Assembly: GCF_004168365.1 (NCBI RefSeq)
Contig: NZ_CP035704.1
Span: forward strand, 2,542,001-2,606,000
Length of the DNA stretch: 64,000 bases
From: Pseudolysobacter antarcticus
Lineage (GTDB): Bacteria > Pseudomonadota > Gammaproteobacteria > Xanthomonadales > Rhodanobacteraceae
Direction of reading: 5' to 3'
The position numbers were made by a program, and so were the translations under genes. The notes under the pieces were generated by a model, which did no database searches, was not told where the DNA came from, and was given only the letters and a program-made list of their open reading frames with translations. Below are positions 45,673 through 55,123 of the stretch, in pieces (the first letter of the stretch is position 1; each line of letters opens with the position of its first letter).

Positions 45673-47622
45673 TTAGTCGGTTTTTGTGACCGTATAAGTG
45701 ATCACCACTTTGCACAGGATCAGATTTGCATTGGCTTGCATCGTACCCCAGCGCAAGTAATAGGTATAGGTTGCATTATTTATAACCGGGAAGGAAATGG
45801 AAGTTGTACTGGTTGACTGAATAGCGAAATTTGAACCGGTGGTAGCAGGAGCGTTTGCAATAATGGTGGAATTGCCGGAAGTTCCCACTGCAGCATCGGT
45901 TCTCCACAACTGCAGCGGCTGTGTGTTGTAGGTGCCGTCCTTATCGATCACAAACCCTTCGACTTTGGTCACGACTGCGCCATCCGGCAAGTTTACCGGC
46001 GCCTGCAAATAAGCAACGACCGTTGACGTTCCATTCGGTACATACACGCCGTAGGGGCCTATCGCTGTATTATAGGTGGAACCTTCCTGGGTAAAGGCCG
46101 GCGGAGAAACGCTGTAATAATGTGTTTTAGCCGCACCATACATGTATTCATTGGCTGCCGGAATAATTACATTCCCCACTACTTCCAGCTTTTGACTTGG
46201 CGACACGGCACCAATTCCAACATTTCCACCGATGAATTGAAAATTACCCGCACCCTCAAAATCGGTGAAGAAATAATTTCCATCAGCCCATCCAAATACA
46301 TCGCCGATTTTTACACCCAAACCATCCAAGCCCAGGGCAGGAGTACCAGTGCTATCATATCCAACTACGGAATAACCCGCCGCGGGAAGGCCAAAAATCC
46401 CGATTCCCGAACCATTATCGGTAACTAATGAATTACCGCCGGTGGTTGATCCGGTGAATTTGACCAAATTATTGATTGTTCCACTGATGTTGGCTGCACC
46501 CGTGGCACCGGTCACTCCTGTTGCACCGGTTGCTCCCGTACTACCTGTTAGCCCAACCGTACCGGTCATACCGGTTACGCCAGTCGCGCCAGTTGCTCCG
46601 ACAGCACCTGTCACACCCGCGCCCGTGGCACCGATTGCGCCGGTCGAGCCGGAAGGACCGGTGGCTCCCGCTGGTCCGGTATTGCCTGCAGCGCCCGTTG
46701 CACCGCTGCCAGTCGCACCGGTGATTCCAACGCCGGTAACGCCGATGGCGCCGGTAGGACCAGTCACGCCAATCGCACCCGTCGTGCCGACTACACCAGT
46801 CGCACCGGTTGCACCAAAACCCGTGGCACCAGTCACGCCTGTAACACCGTTTGCGCCGGTAACGCCCTGAATACCTTGTGGGCCGGTAATGCCTGTCGCA
46901 CCCGTCGCGCCGATTCCTGTGGATCCGGCAACTCCCGTCGCGCCGGTGGCGCCTGCGGGTCCGGTATTACCCATCGCACCTGTGCTGCCGCTGCCCGTGG
47001 CGCCGGTCGCACCGGTGAATCCGAAGCCAGTTGCGCCGGTCGCCCCCGTCGTGCCGGCTACGCCATTTGCACCGGTTGCACCAAAACCCGTGGCACCAGT
47101 GATGCCTGCAGAGCCGATAGAACCGGTAGCGCCAAGAGCGCCCGTCGTACCAGCGACACCAGTAGCACCCGTCGCACCGATTCCTGTGGATCCGGCAACT
47201 CCCGTCGCGCCGGTGGCGCCTGCGGGTCCGGTATTACCAGTCGCGCCGGTACTGCCGCTGCCTGTGGCGCCGGTCGCACCGGTGAATCCGAAGCCGGTTG
47301 CACCGGTCGCGCCCGCGGAACCCGTCGCGCCCATGGCACCGGTCGGCCCGCTCATTGAGCCTGCGGCGCAGGGCCCGAGTGTGCCGGCGACGGTATCGAA
47401 ACAAAGGACGTTGGCCTGCGTTGCGGAACTGGCCAATGCGGGGATATTCACGCTGCCGTTGTAAACCCGCAGCCAATCGGTGCTGTTGGCCGAATCCCGC
47501 ACGCTGAAACCGCCACCTGCGGGTGCCGCCACGGTGACATCGGCGGCGTGCGCAACGGCGCCACTGAGCACTACGGAAATACAAAGACACAACGAATTGA
47601 TTGCGAGATTCGCAACACGCAT
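45673..47622 (-). CDS. Secreted collagen-like protein 2, phage-tail-spike-like head
   Basis: 649 residues. Signal peptide and N-terminal domain nearly identical to protein 1 ([30 protein letters not shown]). About 95 Gly-X-Y triplets (92-377) with long internal DNA repeats. The C-terminal head (378-649) has [15 protein letters not shown] and [19 protein letters not shown], a pattern of tail-fibre/intramolecular-chaperone regions, then a beta-rich tip with [14 protein letters not shown] 47622 follows GGGGGAG, again matching gene 1. The longest collagen stretch of the four. Confidence 0.85.
   Translation of the reverse strand: MRVANLAINSLCLCISVVLSGAVAHAADVTVAAPAGGGFSVRDSANSTDWLRVYNGSVNIPALASSATQANVLCFDTVAGTLGPCAAGSMSGPTGAMGATGSAGATGATGFGFTGATGATGSGSTGATGNTGPAGATGATGVAGSTGIGATGATGVAGTTGALGATGSIGSAGITGATGFGATGANGVAGTTGATGATGFGFTGATGATGSGSTGAMGNTGPAGATGATGVAGSTGIGATGATGITGPQGIQGVTGANGVTGVTGATGFGATGATGVVGTTGAIGVTGPTGAIGVTGVGITGATGSGATGAAGNTGPAGATGPSGSTGAIGATGAGVTGAVGATGATGVTGMTGTVGLTGSTGATGATGVTGATGAANISGTINNLVKFTGSTTGGNSLVTDNGSGIGIFGLPAAGYSVVGYDSTGTPALGLDGLGVKIGDVFGWADGNYFFTDFEGAGNFQFIGGNVGIGAVSPSQKLEVVGNVIIPAANEYMYGAAKTHYYSVSPPAFTQEGSTYNTAIGPYGVYVPNGTSTVVAYLQAPVNLPDGAVVTKVEGFVIDKDGTYNTQPLQLWRTDAAVGTSGNSTIIANAPATTGSNFAIQSTSTTSISFPVINNATYTYYLRWGTMQANANLILCKVVITYTVTKTD
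46911..47305 (-). repeat. Direct DNA repeat within the collagen-like region (about 130 bp, 267 bases apart)
   Basis: A segment starting CGATTCCTGTGGATCCGGCA at 46911 recurs at 47178 with few changes (GGTATTACC; CCGAAGCC(A/G)GTTGC). The 267-base spacing is 89 codons, so duplication kept the frame. Unequal crossing-over or slippage could change the length of the collagen rod. Confidence 0.85.
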
Positions 47623-47710
47623 GACAGAACTCCCCCTGTGGAATTACCAATAGTATTGCTGATGCAATCGCTGGCACCGCTGCCAACCCCGCGCGCGACC
47701 ACGCTGTTTA

Positions 47711-48349
47711 CTATACTTGCTCACGCCCATCACGCCGCAAACCGCAGCGGCGCAACCAGATCGCGGCGAGCAACAGCCACCAGACGATCAGTACACTCAC
47801 GATTTTTTGCGTGAGTCCGCGTGGCCATTCACGCCAGTAGGTGTTGATCCAGATCGCGGCAAAACAAACCAGCGCCAAGGCGAATGCAAAACGGAAATAC
47901 GTTCGCCACCACGCATCACCGCGAAAACGCCATGACTGCAACAGCATCGCGGTAGTCACGCAAACAAACGCAGTCAGTGCAGAAATGTTGTGTACAAATC
48001 CATGCAGCGTTGCGTCGTGTTTCGGAATGTCGGTCGTCGCGAACACGACCATGACCAAGGCCAGCGCGGCGACAACGAACAAACCCAGCGGAGCGATACT
48101 GCGCGCGCTCGTTTGCAGCGCGCGGTAGAGACCAAATGCCAAGCCGAGGATGGTCAAGGCCAGCACAAAATACGCCGCCCGCAGCCACAGCGAATATTCG
48201 CCGATCAGGTAAAAACTCAACTGCATGCGCTGCCAATCCAGATCGCTGCGCAAAAATTGCAGCGTTGTTGCGATCAGCACAAACAGCAGAATGCCCAGCA
48301 GCGCGGCGGTTCCCAGTCGATACGATGTGGAGGCAGAACTCAGGCGCAT
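47711..48349 (-). CDS. DUF998 membrane protein
   Basis: 212 residues with about six hydrophobic helices (LLGILLFVLIATTLQFL, YFVLALTILGLAFGLYRAL, LGLFVVAALALVMVVFATTD, IVSVLIVWWLLLAAIWLRR). The conserved DUF998 segment TDIPKHDATLHGFVHNISAL lies between helices. DUF998 proteins have no known role. The start lies 12 bases after the dimethylargininase-like stop, so it is the last gene of a three-gene unit. Confidence 0.8.
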   Translation of the reverse strand: MRLSSASTSYRLGTAALLGILLFVLIATTLQFLRSDLDWQRMQLSFYLIGEYSLWLRAAYFVLALTILGLAFGLYRALQTSARSIAPLGLFVVAALALVMVVFATTDIPKHDATLHGFVHNISALTAFVCVTTAMLLQSWRFRGDAWWRTYFRFAFALALVCFAAIWINTYWREWPRGLTQKIVSVLIVWWLLLAAIWLRRCGLRRDGREQV

Positions 48350-48361
48350 GCGTGGCTCTTC

Positions 48362-49189
48362 CTATTTGATATTTCCGGTGGCGAGCGAGGTAGTTCCAGC
48401 AAACACGATACTGCAACACGTCACCGCACCTTCGGCCTTTTGCAACTCGGAAACATCGACGCTCGTCACTGCGATTCCGGCATCTTGCAAGCGCTGCCGC
48501 GTGTGCGGAAAACACGCGGGATAAATCAGACCATCGCCGACCAACAATGCGTTCGCCGCGTGTTGTTCAGCGGGATCGACATCGATCATTTTCCAGCCAG
48601 CGAACAGCACAATATCGCCGCGCGTTTGATCGAGCCACGCCGGATTTATCAGCAAGGTATCGTCGGCAACCTGGGTCACCGCGGATTTCAAATGCAGGCA
48701 ATCCTGCGTGATCACGCCATGCACGCGATAGCCGAACGGCGCGCACAATTCGCGCAACTGGGCGATGCCCGCGGCATTGCTGCGTGCGGATTCACCGACA
48801 TAAATATCGCAACCGAGACGCAGCACATCGCCACCATCCAGCGTACCAGGCGCGACAATCTCCAACACCGTTCGATAGCGCGCGAGCACCTTCGCAACCG
48901 ATGCGACTTCCGCGCGACGCGATGCCGCGCCGGGGCGTGTCATGATCGCGATTTCGTCGAGCACAACCGCCACATCCTCGACGAATACCGAGTCTGCCAG
49001 ATCGTCCTGCGCTGGCATCGAAATCACTACACACCCCAGCGATTCCAGTGCGCACAAATACGCTCGATGCTGCGCGATGGCGAGTATCAGATCGATCGGC
49101 GCACGCGATACGAACGACAGCTCGCAGTGCGCAAGCGCCGTACTGACTTCACGTGTGATCGCGATACACGTTGCTTGCGCTGACACCAT
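48362..49189 (-). CDS. Dimethylargininase-like (DDAH) amidinotransferase-fold enzyme
   Basis: 275 residues. The alpha/beta-propeller family of arginine-modifying enzymes: SVFVEDVAVVLDEIAIMTRPG (substrate-binding), GTLDGGDVLRLG, catalytic His in QDCLHLKSAV and the nucleophile Cys near the C-terminus (GAVTCCSIVF). DDAH hydrolyses dimethylarginine to citrulline and dimethylamine; citrullinase-type activity on other substrates is possible. ATG 49189 overlaps the TGA of the DUF1993 gene (TGATG). The reason for its place among collagen genes is unknown. Confidence 0.83.
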   Translation of the reverse strand: MVSAQATCIAITREVSTALAHCELSFVSRAPIDLILAIAQHRAYLCALESLGCVVISMPAQDDLADSVFVEDVAVVLDEIAIMTRPGAASRRAEVASVAKVLARYRTVLEIVAPGTLDGGDVLRLGCDIYVGESARSNAAGIAQLRELCAPFGYRVHGVITQDCLHLKSAVTQVADDTLLINPAWLDQTRGDIVLFAGWKMIDVDPAEQHAANALLVGDGLIYPACFPHTRQRLQDAGIAVTSVDVSELQKAEGAVTCCSIVFAGTTSLATGNIK

Positions 49190-49698
49190 CAATAGGTGCC
49201 CATGTAATCACGCTTGCCGATCTCGATACCGCTGTGACGCAACACCATGTACGCGGCGCTGATGTGGAAGAAAAACTGTGGCAGTCCGTAACTCAGAAGA
49301 TAAGCCTGGCCGGAAAGTTTTTTCTCTTTTGGCGTGCCCGGTCGCAACACGATTTCGCGGCTTGCGCTGCCATCGAACTTAACCGCGTCGATGCCGCCGA
49401 TAAACGCCAGCGACTTGGCGATCAGCGCGCGCAACTCGTCGAACATCGGTTCGTGGTCTTCATGCACCGGCAACTCAACCTCGGCCAGTCGTGCGGAAAT
49501 GCCACGCGCAAAATCGCAGGCAATCTGCACCTGCTTGCGCAATGGGAACATGTCGGGAAACAGCCGCGCATTCAACAATGCCGACGGTTCGATTTTTTTC
49601 TCGGTGGCATGCGCTTCGGTCTTGGCCAGAATCTCGGCAAGAGCATCCAGCATTTGCTTGAACACGGGAACGGACGCGGTGTACATGAAATCGGTCAT
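49189..49698 (-). CDS. DUF1993 domain protein (copy 2)
   Basis: 169 residues, homologous along its length to the gene at 19263 (MYTASVPVFKQMLDAL, EPSALLNARLFPDMFPL, FFFHISAAYMVLRHSGIEIGKRDYMG). A conserved His pattern near the end may bind metal. ATG 49698 matches the start of copy 1; an in-frame start at 49761 is not supported. Its stop overlaps the start of the dimethylargininase-like gene. Confidence 0.85.
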   Translation of the reverse strand: MTDFMYTASVPVFKQMLDALAEILAKTEAHATEKKIEPSALLNARLFPDMFPLRKQVQIACDFARGISARLAEVELPVHEDHEPMFDELRALIAKSLAFIGGIDAVKFDGSASREIVLRPGTPKEKKLSGQAYLLSYGLPQFFFHISAAYMVLRHSGIEIGKRDYMGTY

Positions 49699-49801
49699 GG
49701 CGGTTTTCTCGATGATGGCGGGACGAATTTTTGCGGTGTAAATTTTATCGATGCCGGGCAACGGTGATATTGCTGATAGGTGCGGCGATCACTCGCGTGA
49801 A

Positions 49802-50746
49802 TCAGCAGCCCGCCGCTCCCGCGCGCAGCTGCGTGATCGTGATATGTGCTGATGCCGGTCGTGTTCCGCCAGCAAGCGGCGTGATCGTCAGTGCCGGGGA
49901 ATTGCCTGCAGGATTGCGCACGGTGAGCACCGAATTTGCCGAGCTCGTCGTGATCAGCGATACACCGAAAATTTCGCTCGTACCCGTCGCGCGGCCAACC
50001 ACCGTGTACGCAAGATCGACTCCATTGAGCGTGAGAATCAGTTGTCCGGGCTCGTCCACGCTGACCTGAAACATGACTTGGTACGTGCCGATGGCGGACA
50101 AGCTGAATGCACTGGGACCGATGCGAGCTATCCCTGCGGAGGCTGGGCCGTTCTGCGGAAATGAAACATCGCTGCCCGGCGCCACCGTAGCCGCATTATC
50201 CGGCGGCATCAACGCAAAAAAATCAGCGAATTCGCAGGCGCCGCCCGGGCCCGTGGAACCGGTCGGGCCAGCAAGGCCAGTGGCGCCTGTAGATCCCGTC
50301 GCACCGGCCAGACCGGTAGCGCCGGTTGCACCTGCCAGACCGATGGAGCCGGTTACCCCAGTGGGACCGATTGCTCCGGTCGCACCCATTGCGCCAGTCA
50401 GACCAATGGAGCCCGTCGTTCCTGCAGGGCCAGTCGCACCAGTTGCGCCCGTCGCTCCGGCGATCGACGAGCATTGGCCCAACACGCCGCCAGGGCCGAA
50501 ACATACGCCGCTCGAATATGTGCCAGGTGTCGTTGCGAGATAAGGCACGGTCACCACACCGCCGCTATCTATCATCAGCAAAGTGGTGGCACCGGCATTG
50601 TCCTTCACCACAAAATTTCCGGCGGGTGGCGTATTGATCTGCACATCGGCGGCATGGACTGCGTTCATCGTTCCGGCAAACAAGAGCGAAATCGTCATCG
50701 CAAGTATTTGGCGCCGCGCAAGTGGAGATGCGGAATCGCGTTTCAT
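49802..50746 (-). CDS. Secreted collagen-like protein 3, BclA-type head
   Basis: 314 residues from ATG 50746 (preceded by GGGAG). Signal peptide ending MNAVHA-AD, N-terminal domain [17 protein letters not shown] to [12 protein letters not shown], about 24 Gly-X-Y triplets (97-169), then a 140-residue C-terminal head: [57 protein letters not shown]. This matches the TNF/C1q-like BclA C-terminal domain from the Bacillus exosporium almost throughout. An upstream ATG (50764) is possible. It is the shortest rod of the four. Confidence 0.87.
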   Translation of the reverse strand: MKRDSASPLARRQILAMTISLLFAGTMNAVHAADVQINTPPAGNFVVKDNAGATTLLMIDSGGVVTVPYLATTPGTYSSGVCFGPGGVLGQCSSIAGATGATGATGPAGTTGSIGLTGAMGATGAIGPTGVTGSIGLAGATGATGLAGATGSTGATGLAGPTGSTGPGGACEFADFFALMPPDNAATVAPGSDVSFPQNGPASAGIARIGPSAFSLSAIGTYQVMFQVSVDEPGQLILTLNGVDLAYTVVGRATGTSEIFGVSLITTSSANSVLTVRNPAGNSPALTITPLAGGTRPASAHITITQLRAGAAGC

Positions 50747-50803
50747 GGAGTCACTCCCGTTCATTAATTCGTTTGTGGTCGGTGCGCGCAAACGTGCCCA
50801 TAT

Positions 50804-51898
50804 CTAAGGTGCGTTGCGGGTATAGGAAAGAGTGGCGCTGAAGGAGAGTTGCGTGATATCGGCCGCGGAGGAATCAGTCGCGCCGAGCGTTCTTATGCGG
50901 ATACCGATGCGATCACCGGCAGCGACAGTCAGCACCGTACCGGTATTGATATTGGTAGCGCTGCGAAATGTACCGGCGGTTACGATGGTATTCGGAAACC
51001 CGAATCTGAGCGAGCTGGAAAGCGGAGTTGTCACGTAACTCGCCGCAAGATGATCCATGCCGTTATTGGCAACGGCGGGCGCGAGGAAAACGGTAAAATC
51101 GTACTGCAGGCCGACGACGTTGATGGATACCACGGATGCTACCAGCAGATCCGCGCTGACTTGCAGATTCTGCACCGTGCCTGCAAAAGGAATCGGGAAG
51201 GCGAAGCCGGCGGCCTCGGGCGGCATCGTCGATTCTCCTGCCCCGCTGATAACTTCGGTGGTGTGATTACCGAAACCCATCAGCACCGGACTGGCTGAAA
51301 CTACAGTGGCTCCGCTGAGAATGATACCCGTGGAAAATGGGATCAATCCACCCGCGGCCCCGACTGCACCCGTGGCGCCAATCGCACCGGTGGCGCCAGC
51401 CAGCCCGGTCGCACCGGTAACACCAACAGGCCCGATAGAACCGGTGGCGCCGACTGCACCTGTCGCACCAGCAGGGCCCGTTGCGCCTGCAGCTCCGACA
51501 AGTCCAGCAGAACCGGTGACACCGATAGCGCCTGTCAGGCCCATCGCACCGGTAACACCTGCCGGCCCGGGCGAACCCGTAGCGCCGGTTGCGCCCGTCG
51601 CACCGGTCACTCCGGCGGCCGATGCGCACTGGCCCAACACGCCACCGCTGCCGAAACACACCGCGTTCGAATACGTCGTTGGCGCGGTGGCCAGATAAGG
51701 CACGGTCACTACGCCGCTGCCATCGACCTCCAGCAAGGTTGTAGCGCCGGTATTGTCCTTCACCACAAAATTTCCGGCGGGCGGCGTATTGATCTGCACG
51801 TCGGCGGCAGAGGCATCCGCGATGGCGCCGACATTCAGCAACGACAACGCAACCGCGAGCACTCGGCGCTGCGGTAGACGCGCAGGATCTTGCTTCAT
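50804..51898 (-). CDS. Secreted collagen-like protein 4, BclB-type head
   Basis: 364 residues from ATG 51898 (after GGGGAT). Signal peptide (ending DASA-AD), N-terminal domain [17 protein letters not shown] through [12 protein letters not shown], about 29 Gly-X-Y triplets (97-184), then a head starting [17 protein letters not shown] with [29 protein letters not shown] and the closing [17 protein letters not shown]. That is the BclB C-terminal pattern (FSTG...; MGFG; IPFAGT). N-terminal domain is nearest to that of protein 3; the two heads are unrelated. Confidence 0.86.
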   Translation of the reverse strand: MKQDPARLPQRRVLAVALSLLNVGAIADASAADVQINTPPAGNFVVKDNTGATTLLEVDGSGVVTVPYLATAPTTYSNAVCFGSGGVLGQCASAAGVTGATGATGATGSPGPAGVTGAMGLTGAIGVTGSAGLVGAAGATGPAGATGAVGATGSIGPVGVTGATGLAGATGAIGATGAVGAAGGLIPFSTGIILSGATVVSASPVLMGFGNHTTEVISGAGESTMPPEAAGFAFPIPFAGTVQNLQVSADLLVASVVSINVVGLQYDFTVFLAPAVANNGMDHLAASYVTTPLSSSLRFGFPNTIVTAGTFRSATNINTGTVLTVAAGDRIGIRIRTLGATDSSAADITQLSFSATLSYTRNAP

Positions 51899-52131
51899 GA
51901 AATTATCCCCATTGGTGAGCTTGCATGAAACGCGATGCGCTGCGCCTAAAGTCTCCGGCAGAAGTATCGCCTGCAGACCGGTTTTTTTGTTGCCCCGAAC
52001 AACACAGCATGCGCTGCGGCTTGTCGCATCGATCATGTTGCTTGAGTATATGTTTTGCTTCTACAACCGATCGAGTGTCTGCCGCTGCTGCGCTGACTGT
52101 CAAGGGCGCCAGGGGCAACTCGCAACCTCGT

Positions 52132-52293
52132 TCAACTCTCTCGATCGCGCTTCCATGCGGCCAGCGCAATCAGATATCGCGCCATCGCCGCCTCGTAAAT
52201 ATCGAATACGCAATTCGTGCAACCTTCGCCGCAGCAATCGCCGGGATCGGGCTCGATTGGCGGCAAAGGTGGAGTATCGTTTGCTAGGTTCAT
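52132..52293 (-). CDS. Oxidoreductase-like domain protein (short)
   Basis: 53 residues: PPLPPIEPDPGDCCGEGCTN followed by CVFDIYEAAMARYLIALAAW, the whole of the small Cys-rich 'oxidoreductase-like N-terminal' domain. Five Cys in a CC-x3-C-x2-C arrangement could bind a metal or act in redox chemistry. ATG 52293 opens the domain directly. It lies before the GH-type gene (plus strand) and stands alone. Family identity is good, function unknown. Confidence 0.8.
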   Translation of the reverse strand: MNLANDTPPLPPIEPDPGDCCGEGCTNCVFDIYEAAMARYLIALAAWKRDRES

Positions 52294-52446
52294 GAGGGCT
52301 GAGCCAAACCGGCATGCGCGATGGATGGAATGAAGTGTTGCATATCGCTGCCGACTGGTATCCGTTACGGTTTTGCCTGACACTCGCGGAACATATTCCG
52401 CGTAAGGTATCACTACATGCAAATCGGCGATGGACGGCTAAATGCA

Positions 52447-54255
52447 ATGTTGAAAAACTCGATGCGACCAGGCGTTATCGCAGGCCTCGCCATCGCACTG
52501 TTCAACCTTGCGCCCCGCGCTGCCAGCGCGCAGGTCACGCCGATTTCCTACAGCGCCGATACTCAAGTGCCTGTCTATTCCGGTCTGTTCGCATACGGCA
52601 GCAATATGGGCTATTTCGGCTGGAGCGACAACGACAATCAGGTCGGCGATATCCTGCTCGGCAATCCGGTGCAAAGCCAGCCTGGCGTTGGCGCACATAC
52701 CTTGCGCGGCGCCTTGTACGACGATTTTATCCAGACCTACGGCATCAATATTCGCGTGCCGCAGTTCACGCATTTCCAAAGCCTCGGCGCGCGCGACAAC
52801 ACAATTTTCGTCAACGCTTCGTATCACGTTAGCGGTACACGGCGCGATCCGAATCACTACGGCGGTTGTGCGGATCAGTCCTGGATGCACGCCAACATGT
52901 ATCTGCCGATCTGGATCGACGATGCCGCGCATCCGGGTTTCAAGAAGGTCAATCCACAGAATTATCTGGCTGACTACATGTTCCAGGTGGTCAGCACCTA
53001 CAAGAATTTCGTCAAGTTTTACGAGGTGTGGAACGAACCGGATTTCACACCAAACTACAACGCCAGTCAGAACACCGCGTCGGCGCAATACTGGGGCACC
53101 GTCAATCCGCTGCCATGCGATTTGAGCAATCTCAAAGCGCCGATTTCGCATGTCAATCGGCTGCATCGCATCATCTATGAAGTAGTCAAGACGGTCGATC
53201 CCACAGCCTATGTAGCGACCGGCGGATTGGGTTATCCGTCATTCGTGCAAGCGATGCTGCGCAATACCGATAACCCGGGCGCCAACCAGCAAAATCCGGG
53301 TGAAGGCGACGGCAGCGAAGGTTCGGTATCGTCACGTTACCCACTCGGCGGCGGTGCGTATTTCGATGTGCTGTCGTATCACTCGTATCCGCAATACAGC
53401 CTGCGTCGTTACGGTGGCAGCGCCGCAGCATGCACGGCGAACGAGGTCTATATCGCGAGCACCGGATTCTGCGCGCTCGCCAATTCGGATACAGCCACGG
53501 CCAACTACATCGCACTCAAGCAGGCCTTTGTCGATGTGCTTGCCGCGGGCGGATACGACGGCACGAGCAAACCGCGCAAGATCTTCATCGTCACCGAGAA
53601 CAACGTGCCACGCGTTATGCCACAAAACGTTTCCGGCAGTACGCTCGCGCCTGCAGGCGATCAATACGGCGCGGCAGATTACGCGCGCAACTACATCATC
53701 AAGGCGCTTGTGAACAGCCAGAAAAATGGCATCAGCCAATATCACATTTATGCATCGTCGGATGAGGTGCAGGAAAACGGCACCGACTGCAATGGCAACC
53801 TGGTCGGCACAGACAACACCAAGGTGCAAGGCTTGTACAAGGATCTCGGCTGCATCACGCCGTACAACCAGACTCCGACCGTGCAGTATTACGCGTACAA
53901 GACGACCGCAAATCTGTTGTTCGGATATCGCTACGATGCAGCACGAACTTCGGCGTTGAATCTCCCGGCAACGGCGGACGGCGCAGTATTTTCCGACCAG
54001 ATCGGGCAAGTGGTCTATGTGTTGTGGGCGCGTGCGGTACAGCATGCGAATGAAAATCCGACGGCCGTCAACTACGCATTCAATAGCAGCATCGCGAGTG
54101 GATCACTGCAAAAACGCGCGTGGGATTTTTCGCAGAGTGCGGCCACCACTACCACTCCAGCGAATGCGGTAGCGCTGGGCGGCGCGCCGATTTTTCTGGC
54201 GGCGTCGTTTCAGCCCGCGATCACTGATGTGATATTTCGCAACGGTTTCCAGTAA
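52447..54255 (+). CDS. Secreted glycoside hydrolase, clan GH-A-like, with IFxxGF tail
   Basis: 602 residues from ATG 52447 (52417 is an in-frame alternative). Signal peptide GVIAGLAIALFNLAPRAASA. The TIM-barrel core contains KFYEVWNEPDF (acid/base E197, as NEP in GH39/GH5-type enzymes) and KIFIVTENNVPR (nucleophile E384). The region YFDVLSYHSYPQYSLRR is also barrel-like. A final beta region ends AITDVIFRNGFQ, like three other secreted proteins in this window. Probably hydrolyses a polysaccharide outside the cell; the specific family needs a search. Confidence 0.78.
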   Translation: MLKNSMRPGVIAGLAIALFNLAPRAASAQVTPISYSADTQVPVYSGLFAYGSNMGYFGWSDNDNQVGDILLGNPVQSQPGVGAHTLRGALYDDFIQTYGINIRVPQFTHFQSLGARDNTIFVNASYHVSGTRRDPNHYGGCADQSWMHANMYLPIWIDDAAHPGFKKVNPQNYLADYMFQVVSTYKNFVKFYEVWNEPDFTPNYNASQNTASAQYWGTVNPLPCDLSNLKAPISHVNRLHRIIYEVVKTVDPTAYVATGGLGYPSFVQAMLRNTDNPGANQQNPGEGDGSEGSVSSRYPLGGGAYFDVLSYHSYPQYSLRRYGGSAAACTANEVYIASTGFCALANSDTATANYIALKQAFVDVLAAGGYDGTSKPRKIFIVTENNVPRVMPQNVSGSTLAPAGDQYGAADYARNYIIKALVNSQKNGISQYHIYASSDEVQENGTDCNGNLVGTDNTKVQGLYKDLGCITPYNQTPTVQYYAYKTTANLLFGYRYDAARTSALNLPATADGAVFSDQIGQVVYVLWARAVQHANENPTAVNYAFNSSIASGSLQKRAWDFSQSAATTTTPANAVALGGAPIFLAASFQPAITDVIFRNGFQ

Positions 54256-54336
54256 GCGGGTTTGACGAAAAGCGATTGATCGTATCGTTGTAAATCAGCC
54301 TCCGTGCAATAACGGTTCTGTCGATCGGCGTCCGCT

Positions 54337-54352
54337 ACAATGCCGGCATTGT
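54337..54352. promoter_or_regulatory. Perfect 16-bp palindrome before the DUF1345 gene
   Basis: ACAATGCCGGCATTGT is a perfect 16-bp palindrome, 20 bases before the ATG at 54373. It overlaps TACAAT (54336-54341), a -10-like hexamer, so it could be an operator; it is also followed by TTT and could be a terminator of the preceding plus-strand gene. Confidence 0.4.
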
Positions 54353-54372
54353 TTTAGCCTGAGTCATTCCGA

Positions 54373-55041
54373 ATGAAACTCCGCCACATGCCCGGAATGC
54401 GCGTCGCCGTTGCGCGGCCGCGTTTGTTCATCTCGATTCTATGCGGCGTGGCATTGTGGTTTGTGCTGCCGCCAGCGTGGATCCCGCAGCCGGTCACGCG
54501 TGGCTTGATCGGCTGGAATGTCGCCGCGTTGCTGTATTTGATCCTGGCGATTTCGATGATGGCACGGTCGACCACACATCACATGCGCGCGCGCGCCTGC
54601 GCGCAGGACGAAGGTGAATATGTCGTGCTCGCGATCGTCGCGTGTGCATCGCTCGCAACACTCTGTGCAATCGCGATCGAGTTATCCACCGCCAAGGATC
54701 TGCAAGGCTGGATGAAACTCGGCCACATCGGCCTGGCCGGATTGACCGTGCTGACGACATGGCTGATCAGCCAGACCATGTTCGCGCTGCACTATGCGCA
54801 TGATTTTTATCTCGGCAAGGGCGAGCAGTACAAAGGTATGGAATTTCCCGGCACCGACGCGCCGGATTATTTCGATTTTCTCTACGCGGCCTGCATCATC
54901 GGCACGTCCGGCCAGACCGCCGATGTATCGTTCAATACCCGGACGATGCGCCGCGTCGGTTTGATCCACAGCGTGCTCGCATTTTTTTTCAACACGATTC
55001 TGCTGGCACTCACGATCAATATCGCGGCCGGCCTGCTCTAG
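54373..55041 (+). CDS. DUF1345 membrane protein
   Basis: 222 residues with about five membrane helices. DUF1345 landmarks: IGWNVAALLYLILA, HALYAHDFYLG-type motif (ALHYAHDFYLGKGEQYKG), FPGTDAPDYFDFLYAACIIGTSGQTADVSF and TMRRVGLIHSVLAFFFNTILLALTINI. Function unknown; the family resembles two-pore-like small channel regions but evidence is lacking. Start ATG 54373 lacks a strong Shine-Dalgarno. A hairpin follows the stop, before the convergent hydrolase gene. Confidence 0.85.
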   Translation: MKLRHMPGMRVAVARPRLFISILCGVALWFVLPPAWIPQPVTRGLIGWNVAALLYLILAISMMARSTTHHMRARACAQDEGEYVVLAIVACASLATLCAIAIELSTAKDLQGWMKLGHIGLAGLTVLTTWLISQTMFALHYAHDFYLGKGEQYKGMEFPGTDAPDYFDFLYAACIIGTSGQTADVSFNTRTMRRVGLIHSVLAFFFNTILLALTINIAAGLL

Positions 55042-55050
55042 CGAATTCAC

Positions 55051-55100
55051 TTGATCGAATCGATCAACGTTGCGCTCTGAAAAAACTCGAGCGCTTGATC
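55051..55100. terminator. Possible bidirectional terminator hairpin
   Basis: GATCAA (55062-55067) with GCGCTC (55072-55077) pairs with GAGCGC (55089-55094) and TTGATC (55095-55100) around an A-rich loop; TTGATCG-AAT-CGATCAA (55051-55067) is an alternative arm. It lies between two convergent genes. Confidence 0.5.
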
Positions 55101-55123
55101 GGAACGAAGTGATTTGCTCGGTA

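Noticed and set aside
46442-47360. Apparent short-period repeat array (CRISPR-like or minisatellite) of GCGCCGGT-type words
   Set aside because: The period is 9 bases or multiples of it and the minus strand translates to continuous Gly-X-Y; it is coding collagen repeat, with no constant repeat/unique spacer structure.
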